Origin: Pseudoalteromonas ulvae UL12
GTDB taxonomy: Bacteria; Pseudomonadota; Gammaproteobacteria; Enterobacterales; Alteromonadaceae
Direction of reading: 5' to 3'
Length of the DNA stretch: 64,000 nt
Assembly: GCF_014925405.1 (NCBI RefSeq)
Contig: NZ_AQHJ01000028.1
Location: 186,001 to 250,000, forward strand
Both the position numbers and the translations under genes were made by a program. The notes under the pieces were generated by a model that ran no database searches, had not been told where the DNA came from, and saw nothing but the letters and a program-made list of their open reading frames with translations. Below are positions 8,940 to 17,862 of the stretch, in pieces. Position 1 is the first letter of the stretch; each line of letters opens with the position of its first letter.

Positions 8940-10547
8940 ATGACAATTCTTACATCAAAAATAAATCCACTTGACGCGCAATTTTTGCAAAATAAAGCAA
9001 ACATGCAGTCATTGGTTGACGATCTTCATTCTAAAGCCCATACCTTGACACAAGGTGGCGGTGAAGCATTAATCGCACGTCACGAAGGTCGCGGCAAAAT
9101 GTTTGTCCGTGATCGTATCGATACCTTGTTGGACGAGGGTTCGCCTTTTTTAGAAATCTCACAATTTGCAGCATATGGCGTTTATGAACAAGATATACCG
9201 TGCGCAGGTGTGGTTGCAGGCATTGGCCGAGTAAAAGGCATTGAATGTATGATCATCGGTAACGATGCAACCGTAAAAGGTGGCACCTATTTTCCGTTGA
9301 CGGTAAAAAAACACTTACGTGCACAAGAAATTGCTGAACGTTGTCATCTGCCTTGTATTTATTTAGTTGATTCAGGTGGGGCAAATCTGCCTGAACAAGA
9401 TGAAGTGTTTCCTGATAAATTGCATTTTGGCCGTATTTTTTATAATCAAGCCAGAATGTCAGCCAAAGGGATCCCACAAATTGCTGTGGTGATGGGCTTG
9501 TGTACCGCAGGCGGTGCCTATGTCCCCGCTATGGCAGATGAAAGTATCATAGTCAAAGAACAAGGAACTATCTTTTTAGCTGGACCGCCATTAGTTAAAG
9601 CGGCCACGGGCGAGGAAGTGAGCGCTGAAGATTTAGGCGGCGCCGATGTGCACTGTAAAATCTCAGGCGTGGCCGATCATTATGCTGATAATGACGCGCA
9701 TGCTTTGTCTATCGCCCGTCAGTGCATCGCACGGACAAATCATAAACCCCCTACTCGACCATTATTAAACGATATTAAAGAGCCAAGATTTTCAGCACAA
9801 GAAATCTACGGCATCGTCGGCACCGATCTTAAAAAACCGTTTGATGTTCGTGAAGTGATTGCCCGTGTGGTTGATGATTCATCATTTGATGAATTTAAAC
9901 GTTATTTTGGTGAGACACTGGTCACCGGTTTTGCTTCCATTTACGGTCATCCTGTTGGCATAGTCGCCAATAACGGGATTTTATTTTCAGAGTCTGCGCA
10001 AAAAGGGGCTCATTTTATTCAATTGTGCTGCCAACGTAATATTCCACTGGTGTTTTTACAAAACATTACTGGTTTTATGGTTGGACAAAAATATGAAGCC
10101 GAAGGCATTGCAAAGCATGGTGCTAAAATGGTTACAGCCGTATCCTGTGCGCAAGTTCCTAAGTTCACGGTGTTAATCGGTGGCTCTTATGGCGCGGGTA
10201 ATTACGGCATGTGCGGTCGAGCATTTGAACCGACCATGATGTGGATGTGGCCAAACGCGCGAATTTCAGTAATGGGCGGTGAACAAGCCGCGGGAGTCTT
10301 AACTCAGGTTAAACAAGATGGCTTAGCACGAAAAGGGCAAAGCATGTCTGATGAAGAAATAATTGATTTCAAAAAACCAATTATTGAGCAGTATGAACAG
10401 CAAGGCCACCCTTATTACGCCAGTGCGCGATTATGGGATGATGGCATTATCGATCCTGCTCATACCCGCCATGTTTTAGGGCTCGCGCTTAGCGCTGCAA
10501 GCAATGCCCCCAAAGAAGACACGCAGTTTGGCGTGTTTAGAATGTAA
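8940..10547 (+). CDS. liuB: Methylcrotonyl-CoA carboxylase, carboxyltransferase (beta) subunit
   Basis: Transfers the carboxyl group from biotin on LiuD to 3-methylcrotonyl-CoA, giving 3-methylglutaconyl-CoA. The 535 residues make two crotonase-like carboxyltransferase halves: the N-half has [17 protein letters not shown] near residue 143 and [13 protein letters not shown] near 187, and the C-half has the glycine-rich [19 protein letters not shown] segment near 410 and the MGGEQAAGV motif near 447. An AAGGGA ribosome site is at normal distance. The gene is in the liuABCD order, 10 bases before liuC. Confidence 0.98.
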   Translation: MTILTSKINPLDAQFLQNKANMQSLVDDLHSKAHTLTQGGGEALIARHEGRGKMFVRDRIDTLLDEGSPFLEISQFAAYGVYEQDIPCAGVVAGIGRVKGIECMIIGNDATVKGGTYFPLTVKKHLRAQEIAERCHLPCIYLVDSGGANLPEQDEVFPDKLHFGRIFYNQARMSAKGIPQIAVVMGLCTAGGAYVPAMADESIIVKEQGTIFLAGPPLVKAATGEEVSAEDLGGADVHCKISGVADHYADNDAHALSIARQCIARTNHKPPTRPLLNDIKEPRFSAQEIYGIVGTDLKKPFDVREVIARVVDDSSFDEFKRYFGETLVTGFASIYGHPVGIVANNGILFSESAQKGAHFIQLCCQRNIPLVFLQNITGFMVGQKYEAEGIAKHGAKMVTAVSCAQVPKFTVLIGGSYGAGNYGMCGRAFEPTMMWMWPNARISVMGGEQAAGVLTQVKQDGLARKGQSMSDEEIIDFKKPIIEQYEQQGHPYYASARLWDDGIIDPAHTRHVLGLALSAASNAPKEDTQFGVFRM

Positions 10548-10557
10548 GGAACGCGAT

Positions 10558-11328
10558 ATGTCAGTGACACTCTCTATAACAAAATCAAATGTGGCCACTA
10601 TCGAACTTGATCGCCAAGCGGTTCATAACGCGTTTGACGACACCACAATTGGGCAACTCATCGAAACGATTGAATATGCCAAGACCTTAGATATTCGTGC
10701 ATTAGTGCTCAAAAGTGCAGGAAAACACTTTTCTGCTGGGGCTGATCTGGCCTGGATGAAATCGATGGCCGACAATTCTTTTGAAGACAATTTAGCCGAT
10801 TCAAAACAATTGGCTAAATTGATGTCGTCGCTGCACTCTGTTGCCGTGCCGACTCTTTGTTTGGTTCAAGGGGCGGCCTTTGGTGGCGCGATTGGACTTA
10901 TTGCCTGCTGTGACATTGCTATTTGTACTGACGATGCAAAGTTCTGTTTGAGTGAAGTTAAATTGGGTTTAATTCCTGCCGTGATTAGCCCATACGTCAT
11001 TCAAGCAATCGGTGAGCGCCAAGCTCGTCGTTATTTTTTAACCGCCGAAGTATTTAAAGCGCCGCAAGCGCAGCAAATGGGGCTAATACAGATAATCGAT
11101 AATGATTTAGAGTCAGCTGCAAATACAATCTTGCAAGCGATTATTGATAATGGTCCAGCGGCTGTTCGTGCTGCAAAGCAGCTTATCAGCGCCGTCGCAG
11201 GACAAGTCATTGATGAATCATTGACTGACTATACTGCACAGCAAATTGCGTCTATTCGTGTATCAGAGGAAGGTCAAGAAGGGTTAAGTGCCTTTTTTGC
11301 TAAACGAGCCCCGAGTTGGCAACAATAA
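10558..11328 (+). CDS. liuC: Methylglutaconyl-CoA hydratase (enoyl-CoA hydratase family)
   Basis: Hydrates 3-methylglutaconyl-CoA to 3-hydroxy-3-methylglutaryl-CoA, the step between LiuB/LiuD and LiuE. The start at 10558 has an AAGGAACG ribosome site; an in-frame extension to 10504 would lie inside liuB. The 256 residues show the crotonase oxyanion segments HFSAGADLAWM (about residue 59) and FGGAIGLIACCDI (about 107) and a retained catalytic glutamate in LSEVKLGLIP. The first glutamate of standard hydratases (GGGxE) is replaced by an IG pair, so it is a specialised hydratase, not a general beta-oxidation enzyme. Confidence 0.95.
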   Translation: MSVTLSITKSNVATIELDRQAVHNAFDDTTIGQLIETIEYAKTLDIRALVLKSAGKHFSAGADLAWMKSMADNSFEDNLADSKQLAKLMSSLHSVAVPTLCLVQGAAFGGAIGLIACCDIAICTDDAKFCLSEVKLGLIPAVISPYVIQAIGERQARRYFLTAEVFKAPQAQQMGLIQIIDNDLESAANTILQAIIDNGPAAVRAAKQLISAVAGQVIDESLTDYTAQQIASIRVSEEGQEGLSAFFAKRAPSWQQ

Positions 11329-11352
11329 TTACAGTGATGACAGGTCCCTACT

Positions 11353-13323
11353 ATGTTAAATAAAATTTTGATTGCTAATCGTGGTGAAATTGCGTGCCGA
11401 ATCATAAAAACAGCCAAGCGCTTAGGCCTCAAAACGGTGGCTGTTTACTCAGATGCTGATGCTAACGCGTTGCATGTTAAACACGCGGACGAGGCTTATC
11501 ATATTGGTCCATCGCCGAGCAAAGATTCATATTTAGTTGCTGATAAAATTCTTGATGTCGCCAAACGTGCTGGAGCTGATTGTGTGCACCCAGGGTATGG
11601 ATTTTTATCAGAAAACGATGGCTTTGCTAATGCCTGTTTAGCCAACAATATCGCGTTTATTGGCCCGCCTGCAGATGCAATCACGGCGATGGGATCAAAA
11701 TCGCGTTCTAAAGAAATCATGGCTGCGGCCAATGTTCCTTTAGTGCCCGGTTACTACGGTCAAAATCAAGATATCGAATTTTTAAAACAAGAAGCGATTA
11801 ATATTGGCTTTCCTGTCCTGATTAAAGCCGCTTACGGTGGTGGTGGTAAAGGCATGCGAGTGGTCAATCATATTGATGAATTCGAATCAGCCTTATCCGG
11901 CGCTCAGCGTGAAGCGCAAGCTGGGTTTGGTAATGATTTGGTGTTACTGGAACGTTATGTCAATCAGCCTCGTCATGTCGAAGTGCAAGTGTTTGCTGAT
12001 CAGCATGGCAACTGTATTTACTTAGGTGATCGTGATTGCTCTTTGCAACGTCGCCATCAAAAAGTGATTGAAGAAGCCCCTGCCCCAACTCTTTCTGATA
12101 CATTAAGAAAAGAGATGGGTGAAGCTGCTGTGCGTTGTGCAAAAGCCATCAATTATGTCGGTGCAGGCACAGTAGAGTTTCTATTGTGTGGTGATGAATT
12201 TTTCTTTATGGAAATGAACACCCGCCTGCAAGTTGAACACCCTGTCACAGAAATGGTCACGGGAATTGATTTAGTTGAATGGCAAATCCGTGTTGCTTCA
12301 GGGCAAGCTTTGCTCTTGACGCAACAGCAAGTCTTACTGACAGGTCACGCACTCGAAGCGCGAATTTACGCAGAAGATCCAAATCAAGACTTTATCCCTT
12401 GCTCAGGCACCATTAAAGCAATGTTAACCCCTGAGTTGTCTCAACATATCCGGATTGATACTGGGGTCGAAACAGGTGCTGAAATCAGCAGCTTTTATGA
12501 TCCGATGATCGCTAAACTAATCGTTTGGGATGAGACTCGAAAATTAGCCATCACTCGATTACAGCATGCCCTTGAGCAATTTCACCTTGCTGGTTTTCAT
12601 TGTAATGTCAGCTTTTTACATCAATTAGCTTCTCACAAGGGCTTTACTGATGCTCAACCTGATACTCACTTTATCGCCAACCATATTGATGATTTGATCA
12701 ACGACAGCCTGCAAACGTGCAACATCAGTAAGGTGATGGCAAGCTTGGTGTATTTACATCAGATACGCAATGCCGATTCTGGCGATGCCTGGGACACACA
12801 AGCGGGCTTTCGATTAAATCAACAACAAAAAATTGCCATTCCATTTAGCGAAAGCGAAGATGTTTATGCAGTTCATTTTGAACAAGGCTATACCCTACAC
12901 ATCAATGGCTTCTCATTTACTGCTTCGGCCTCAATTGATCAGCAACAAATAACAGCTTCAATTAATGGCGAAAAATACAGCGCTGATTTTTATTATGATG
13001 CTGCCAATCACACGATCGATTTAATGTATTTAGCGTTTAATCATCAGTATGCGTTTAAGCAAAAGCATTATATCAGCGAAACAAATAATCAATCAGCGTC
13101 ATTAGCCGCGCCTCTTAATGGCACAGTCGTCAAACACTTAGTCCCGCTTGGTCAAGATGTCAGTGAAGGTGATGGCGTTGTGATTATTGAGGCAATGAAA
13201 ATGGAGTACACATTAGCCGCTCCATTTGATGGTGTATTAACGAGTTATTGTTTTGGTGAAGGTGAGCTCGTGACTCACGGCGCTATGTTGGCGGTGGTCG
13301 AGCCCCATGAAGGAAATGACTAA
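11353..13323 (+). CDS. liuD: Methylcrotonyl-CoA carboxylase, biotin-containing (alpha) subunit
   Basis: Carboxylates its own biotin with ATP and bicarbonate for LiuB. In order: biotin-carboxylase N-domain beginning KILIANRGEIACRI, the ATP-grasp domain with the glycine loop KAAYGGGGKGMR near residue 158, the MEMNTRLQVEHPVTE catalytic segment near 288, a variable BT-like linker domain, and a C-terminal biotinyl domain with Lys616 in EAMKMEY as the attachment site. Length 656 is normal. The stop codon is directly followed by the liuE start, so the two are coupled. Confidence 0.98.
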   Translation: MLNKILIANRGEIACRIIKTAKRLGLKTVAVYSDADANALHVKHADEAYHIGPSPSKDSYLVADKILDVAKRAGADCVHPGYGFLSENDGFANACLANNIAFIGPPADAITAMGSKSRSKEIMAAANVPLVPGYYGQNQDIEFLKQEAINIGFPVLIKAAYGGGGKGMRVVNHIDEFESALSGAQREAQAGFGNDLVLLERYVNQPRHVEVQVFADQHGNCIYLGDRDCSLQRRHQKVIEEAPAPTLSDTLRKEMGEAAVRCAKAINYVGAGTVEFLLCGDEFFFMEMNTRLQVEHPVTEMVTGIDLVEWQIRVASGQALLLTQQQVLLTGHALEARIYAEDPNQDFIPCSGTIKAMLTPELSQHIRIDTGVETGAEISSFYDPMIAKLIVWDETRKLAITRLQHALEQFHLAGFHCNVSFLHQLASHKGFTDAQPDTHFIANHIDDLINDSLQTCNISKVMASLVYLHQIRNADSGDAWDTQAGFRLNQQQKIAIPFSESEDVYAVHFEQGYTLHINGFSFTASASIDQQQITASINGEKYSADFYYDAANHTIDLMYLAFNHQYAFKQKHYISETNNQSASLAAPLNGTVVKHLVPLGQDVSEGDGVVIIEAMKMEYTLAAPFDGVLTSYCFGEGELVTHGAMLAVVEPHEGND

Positions 13324-14223
13324 ATGCTTCCTAATAAAGTAAAGATTGTTGAAGTCGGCGCTCGAGATGGCCTGCAAAATGAGCAAAAAGTGTCGACCCA
13401 AGACAAGGTCAACCTCATCAATCAGTTAGCGCAATCAGGTGTGAGTTATATTGAAGCCGGTGCCTTTGTATCACCTAAGTGGGTGCCGCAAATGGCCGAT
13501 TCAGCAGAAGTCATCAATGCATTGTCGGTTGATTCTGTCGAATTATCGGCTTTAACACCCAATTTAAAGGGAGCGCAGGCTGCACTTGACGCTGGGATTA
13601 AAGAGTTTGCTATTTTTACTGCTGCCAGTGAAGCGTTTTGTCAAAAAAACATTAACTGCTCGATTGATGAGAGTATTGAACGATTTAAACCTGTGATGGC
13701 GCTTGCAAAAGCCCATAACATTAAAGTGCGCGGGTATGTCAGTTGCGTGTTAGGTTGCCCATATCAAGGACATGTAGAATACGCCGATGTGTTGCGTGTG
13801 AGTCAATCCTTGCTTGCTCTGGGTTGTTACGAAGTTAGCTTAGGCGATACCATAGGTGTTGGCACCCCAGGTAAAGTGACAGAGTTACTTAGTTTGCTCA
13901 AACAACATATCCCAACGCAGCAGCTTGCGGTTCATTTTCATGATACTTACGGTCAAGCGTTAGCAAATATTTACGCGGCGTTGATGCAAGGGATTTCAAC
14001 TGTTGACAGTGCAGTGGCAGGTCTTGGGGGTTGCCCTTATGCACAAGGTGCGTCAGGAAATGTTGCCACTGAGGATGTTGTATACTTACTGCAAGGACTT
14101 GGCATTGAGTGCGGAATTGATTTAGAAAGACTAGCGCGCGCAGGATGGCTTATTTGCGACGCTTTAAATAAAGCGCCATTAAGTCGGGTATCCAATGCCT
14201 TGCGCAGCAAATTAGATGCTTAA
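13324..14223 (+). CDS. liuE: Hydroxymethylglutaryl-CoA lyase
   Basis: Splits 3-hydroxy-3-methylglutaryl-CoA into acetyl-CoA and acetoacetate, ending the leucine pathway. The 299-residue TIM-barrel shows VGARDGLQNE at residue 8, the SCVLGCPYQGHV segment near 140, the metal-binding HFHDTYGQALANI near 204, and the flexible-loop signature GLGGCPYAQGASGN near 236 with the active-site cysteine. The start codon touches the liuD stop. Acetoacetate made here is the substrate of the CoA-transferase encoded by the next two genes. Confidence 0.98.
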   Translation: MLPNKVKIVEVGARDGLQNEQKVSTQDKVNLINQLAQSGVSYIEAGAFVSPKWVPQMADSAEVINALSVDSVELSALTPNLKGAQAALDAGIKEFAIFTAASEAFCQKNINCSIDESIERFKPVMALAKAHNIKVRGYVSCVLGCPYQGHVEYADVLRVSQSLLALGCYEVSLGDTIGVGTPGKVTELLSLLKQHIPTQQLAVHFHDTYGQALANIYAALMQGISTVDSAVAGLGGCPYAQGASGNVATEDVVYLLQGLGIECGIDLERLARAGWLICDALNKAPLSRVSNALRSKLDA

Positions 14224-14250
14224 TAATTATGTGTTTTAAGGGAGTTGGCC

Positions 14251-14949
14251 ATGGCCGGTTTTGATAAAGTAGTAACAAGCTACGAGCAAGCAATGCACGG
14301 GCTTAAAGATGGCGATACTGTGATTGCCGGTGGTTTTGGCTTATGTGGTATTCCAGAAGGGTTAATCGCAGAAATTAAGCGTAAACAAACCAAAGATCTG
14401 ACGGTAGTGTCCAATAACTGTGGGGTTGATGATTTTGGTTTAGGGATTTTGTTGCAAGACAAACAAATCAAAAAAATGATTGCATCTTATGTAGGTGAAA
14501 ACGCACTATTTGAACAACAACTTCTCAGTGGTGAACTTGAAGTGGAACTGACTCCACAAGGGACATTAGCTGAAAAAATGCGTGCCGGTGGTGCGGGGAT
14601 CCCAGCATTTTATACCGCTACAGGCTATGGTACGCCAGTCGCTGAAGGCAAAGAAGTAAAAGAATTTAATGGACGCCCTTATATTCTTGAAGAATCTATC
14701 ACTGGTGAGTTCGCTATTGTAAAAGCGTGGAAAGCAGATCGTTATGGCAATCTTGTCTTTAGACATACAGCGATGAACTTTAACCCTATGGCTGCAACAG
14801 CAGGTAAAATCACTGTGGTAGAGGTTGAAGAAATAGTCGAGCCAGGTGAACTCTCACCATCAGAAATACATACGCCTGGTATTTATGTAAACAGAGTCAT
14901 CAAAGGCAACTTTGAAAAACGTATCGAACGCGTTACAACTCGCGGCTAA
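14251..14949 (+). CDS. scoA: 3-oxoacid (succinyl-CoA:acetoacetate) CoA-transferase subunit A
   Basis: Activates acetoacetate to acetoacetyl-CoA together with subunit B. The start is set at ATG 14251, with an AAGGGAG ribosome site six bases away; a TTG at 14245 is too close to that site. The 232 residues show the CoA-transferase family I signature [16 protein letters not shown] near residue 24 and [11 protein letters not shown] near 58. It could equally be named atoD or lpsI; I chose sco because length and motifs agree with the succinyl-CoA type. It is linked to liuE by 27 bases and to subunit B by 14. Confidence 0.95.
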   Translation: MAGFDKVVTSYEQAMHGLKDGDTVIAGGFGLCGIPEGLIAEIKRKQTKDLTVVSNNCGVDDFGLGILLQDKQIKKMIASYVGENALFEQQLLSGELEVELTPQGTLAEKMRAGGAGIPAFYTATGYGTPVAEGKEVKEFNGRPYILEESITGEFAIVKAWKADRYGNLVFRHTAMNFNPMAATAGKITVVEVEEIVEPGELSPSEIHTPGIYVNRVIKGNFEKRIERVTTRG

Positions 14950-14963
14950 CTTGGAGAATTGAA

Positions 14964-15626
14964 ATGGCATTAACTCGTGAACAAGTCGCCATGCGAGTGG
15001 CGCAAGAACTTCAAGATGGCTTTTATGTCAATTTAGGCATTGGTATTCCGACACTGGTCGCAAATTATGTACCCAAAGGTATTGAAGTGATGTTGCAATC
15101 AGAAAATGGCTTGTTAGGTATGGGTCCCTATCCAACTGAACAAGATGTTGATGCGGATATGATCAACGCGGGTAAAGAAACCGTTACAGCGGCAATTGGT
15201 GCTGCCATATTTAACAGTGCTGAAAGCTTTGCTATGATCAGAGGTGGTCATGTTGACCTCACTGTACTAGGCGCTTTTGAAGTCGACCAAAATGGGTCAA
15301 TCGCCTCTTGGATGATCCCTAAAAAGTTAATCAAAGGTATGGGTGGTGCAATGGATTTAGTCGCTGGCGCCCAAAATATCATTGTGACTATGATGCATGC
15401 CAATAAACATGGCGAATCAAAATTATTAGAAAGCTGCGAGCTACCGCTGACAGGTGTTAATTGCGTTAAAAAAATTGTCACTGATTTAGCCGTTCTCGAA
15501 GTTAAAAATGGTGCGTTCCACCTGTTAGAACGTGCCCCTGGTGTCACTGTTGATGAAATCATCAGTAAAACAGCAGGTAAGTTAATTGTTGCAGGTGATA
15601 TTCCAGAAATGGTTTTCGAGCAATAA
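14964..15626 (+). CDS. scoB: 3-oxoacid (succinyl-CoA:acetoacetate) CoA-transferase subunit B
   Basis: Catalytic subunit of the acetoacetate CoA-transferase. The 220 residues include LGIGIPTLV near residue 24 and the active-site glutamate in the SENGLLGMGPYP motif near 50, where the covalent glutamyl-CoA thioester forms. It has a TTGGAGAA ribosome site, sits 14 bases after scoA, and is the last gene of the liu operon, followed by a strong terminator. With the thiolase of the leftward operon it would complete conversion of leucine carbon to acetyl-CoA. Confidence 0.96.
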   Translation: MALTREQVAMRVAQELQDGFYVNLGIGIPTLVANYVPKGIEVMLQSENGLLGMGPYPTEQDVDADMINAGKETVTAAIGAAIFNSAESFAMIRGGHVDLTVLGAFEVDQNGSIASWMIPKKLIKGMGGAMDLVAGAQNIIVTMMHANKHGESKLLESCELPLTGVNCVKKIVTDLAVLEVKNGAFHLLERAPGVTVDEIISKTAGKLIVAGDIPEMVFEQ

Positions 15627-15675
15627 TTAAGAGTACCGTCCTCATTCCCAGTGTCTAAGATACTGAGAAACCCTC

Positions 15676-15703
15676 AAAATCCCTCGCAAGAGGGATTTTT
15701 TTT
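15676..15703 (+). terminator. Rho-independent terminator after liu-sco operon
   Basis: Ten-base arms AAAATCCCTC and GAGGGATTTT around a GCAA tetraloop, followed by more T residues. Confidence 0.9.
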
Positions 15704-15710
15704 GCCTAAT

Positions 15711-16451
15711 TTATGACGATAAAACCCGTTGAAACAATGCCACTGCATTTTGATACATAGTCATCGCGAGTGCTGGATCGTAACGCTCTCCTTCATCACG
15801 CATAAAAGCATGCTCAGCATTGACTTCGAGCCATTGAAAATTAAGCTCATGTTGTTGCAGTGCTTGATATATCTTGATGCGGCCTTCTTTTGGCACATGA
15901 GGATCTTGCTTACCCCATACAAAATGGATCTCGCCTTTAATTTCTGATAAACGCCGAAATGTTTGTTGATTTTCATTTGCGGGTAATGTATCACTGTGAA
16001 GATCGGTGGCATATAAACAAAATGCCGCTTTGATACGAGAATGGATCGCCGCTCGACATGCCAAATGGCCACCGATGCACACGCCGATCACGCCAATTTT
16101 GTTATTGGTATGAACTAACGTATCGTTGAAATCAATCATTGCTTGTAAGTCAGAATCATAACTCGTTAAATTTTTCGTCCATTTATCCTGATTACCCTTG
16201 TTTTTACCCTCATCATCATAACCAAGTACGGTCCCTATCGGGTTTAATTCATGAAACACTTCTGGCACAATAACGACAAATCCATGACTGGCAATAATGG
16301 CGGCGCTGCGTGAGATAGGTGCTGTTAACTGAAAAATTTCAGAATAAAAAATCACACTTGGGTAAATTCCTTGCACGCTGGGTTCGTAAATATAACAGCG
16401 CATACTCCCTGTTGCGGTTGTTAAATCAACCTTAGATGTTTTAACTTGCAT
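15711..16451 (-). CDS. Dienelactone hydrolase family protein (alpha/beta hydrolase)
   Basis: A 246-residue soluble alpha/beta hydrolase of the dienelactone-hydrolase family. The nucleophile is a cysteine in GVIGVCIGGHLA near residue 128, with an aspartate in WGKQDPHVP near 178 and a histidine in NAEHAFMRDEG near 210, giving the Cys-Asp-His triad of this family. There is no signal peptide. It is a single gene, convergent with scoB and divergent from the solute-binding-protein gene. Most such proteins are not true dienelactone hydrolases; the natural substrate cannot be told from sequence. Confidence 0.88.
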   Translation of the reverse strand: MQVKTSKVDLTTATGSMRCYIYEPSVQGIYPSVIFYSEIFQLTAPISRSAAIIASHGFVVIVPEVFHELNPIGTVLGYDDEGKNKGNQDKWTKNLTSYDSDLQAMIDFNDTLVHTNNKIGVIGVCIGGHLACRAAIHSRIKAAFCLYATDLHSDTLPANENQQTFRRLSEIKGEIHFVWGKQDPHVPKEGRIKIYQALQQHELNFQWLEVNAEHAFMRDEGERYDPALAMTMYQNAVALFQRVLSS

Positions 16452-16579
16452 AAACCTGCCTTATTAATAATTGTAAACCGATTTTAAACTGAATTATCAA
16501 TCTACAAAATAACATAACTAATTGAACATCCGTTTTTTTTGAACTAATTTTATAGGGTAATTCTTAACAAGGATCAGAA

Positions 16580-17854
16580 ATGGATAGCGAAAAGATAGTA
16601 AGTCGCCGTGATGCTTTAAAAAAAATGCTCTCGACATCCATTGCCGTGACAACAGCGTTTAAAGTCCCCTATGTTTTCGCTAAACAAAAGACGTCATTGC
16701 GCATTTTAGGAACACACGTCACTTTGCAAGAGCCTATTCGGCGCCAAGCAATGGAAGATTTAGGAATTGATCTGATTTTTGAGCCTAAAGGGAGCGCACA
16801 AGTTTTACAAAAAGCATCGATGAAACCCTCATCCTTTGATTTATACGAGCAATGGTCAAACAGTATACAAATTTTATGGCAAAGCGGCGCGATCCAACCA
16901 ATTGAAAAGAAAAGAATTCAGTATTGGGATGAGATCAATCCTCTGACGAAATCGGGGAAAATCACCCCTGATGCTAATGAAGGGGCTGGTGACGCACCCT
17001 ATAAGATTTTACATATTCAACCTGATGGTTCATTAGGGATCCCCCATACCGACCACATTAGCTTTTTGCCCTACGTGCACAATGTTGATTCATTTGGGTA
17101 TAACACACAGCAGATCCCTGCTGGCGTCCCCTATCAAACCGAGAGCTGGGGCTGGTTACTTGATGAAAGCAATAAAGGCAAAGTGGCCATTATTAATGCT
17201 CCAACCATAGGGATATTTGATTTAGCTCTCGCTGCAAAAGCAAATGGTTTAGTGAGCTTTAATAACATAGGTGCAATGACCAAATCAGAGCTTGATTCAC
17301 TGTTTTCTGTGTTGTATGACCTGAAAAAGCAAAAGCACTTCAGCGGCTTTTGGACATCTGTACCAGAATCCGTTGATTTTATGCAAACAGGAAGAGTGTC
17401 CATTGAAAGTATGTTCTCCCCGGCGGTATCTGCATTGAATGCTCAAAATATTCCAGTGGTATTTGCAGCCCCAAAAGAAGGCTACCGCGGTTGGCATGGG
17501 GTGATGTGTTTGTCATCAAAAACGCATGGTCGTGTAAAAGATGTTGCCTATGAATACATGAATTGGTGGTTGTCGGGTTGGCCCGGTGCGTTCATTGCGC
17601 GCCAAGGTTATTACATTTCTAATCCACAACGCTCTCGTAGTTTATTATCAGCAAATGAATGGAATTACTGGTATGAAGGACTTGCGGCAAATGAACACCT
17701 AAAAGGCCCGGATGGTTTAATTTCAGTGAAAAAAGGGAGTATTCGTACTGGAGGGAGTTATGAAACACGATTAAGCAATGTCGCCGTGTGGAATACCGTA
17801 ATGCCGACTTATGAATATAGCTTACAAAAATGGTATGAATTTATCAGCTCCTAA
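16580..17854 (+). CDS. Periplasmic solute-binding protein with Tat signal (likely partner of adjacent sensor kinase)
   Basis: A 424-residue protein of the ABC-type extracellular solute-binding family (PotD/spermidine-like type 2 fold by general look). Residues 8-14 are SRRDALK, a twin-arginine motif, followed by a moderately hydrophobic stretch and a cut near residue 35, so it should be exported folded by Tat. Later segments [23 protein letters not shown] and [21 protein letters not shown] fit the two-lobed binding fold. No permease or ATPase gene is nearby; instead a hybrid histidine kinase starts 9 bases downstream. I infer a ligand-sensing partner for that kinase. The ligand is unknown. 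An AAGGAT ribosome site precedes the ATG. Confidence 0.85.
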   Translation: MDSEKIVSRRDALKKMLSTSIAVTTAFKVPYVFAKQKTSLRILGTHVTLQEPIRRQAMEDLGIDLIFEPKGSAQVLQKASMKPSSFDLYEQWSNSIQILWQSGAIQPIEKKRIQYWDEINPLTKSGKITPDANEGAGDAPYKILHIQPDGSLGIPHTDHISFLPYVHNVDSFGYNTQQIPAGVPYQTESWGWLLDESNKGKVAIINAPTIGIFDLALAAKANGLVSFNNIGAMTKSELDSLFSVLYDLKKQKHFSGFWTSVPESVDFMQTGRVSIESMFSPAVSALNAQNIPVVFAAPKEGYRGWHGVMCLSSKTHGRVKDVAYEYMNWWLSGWPGAFIARQGYYISNPQRSRSLLSANEWNYWYEGLAANEHLKGPDGLISVKKGSIRTGGSYETRLSNVAVWNTVMPTYEYSLQKWYEFISS

Positions 17855-17862
17855 GGATACCT

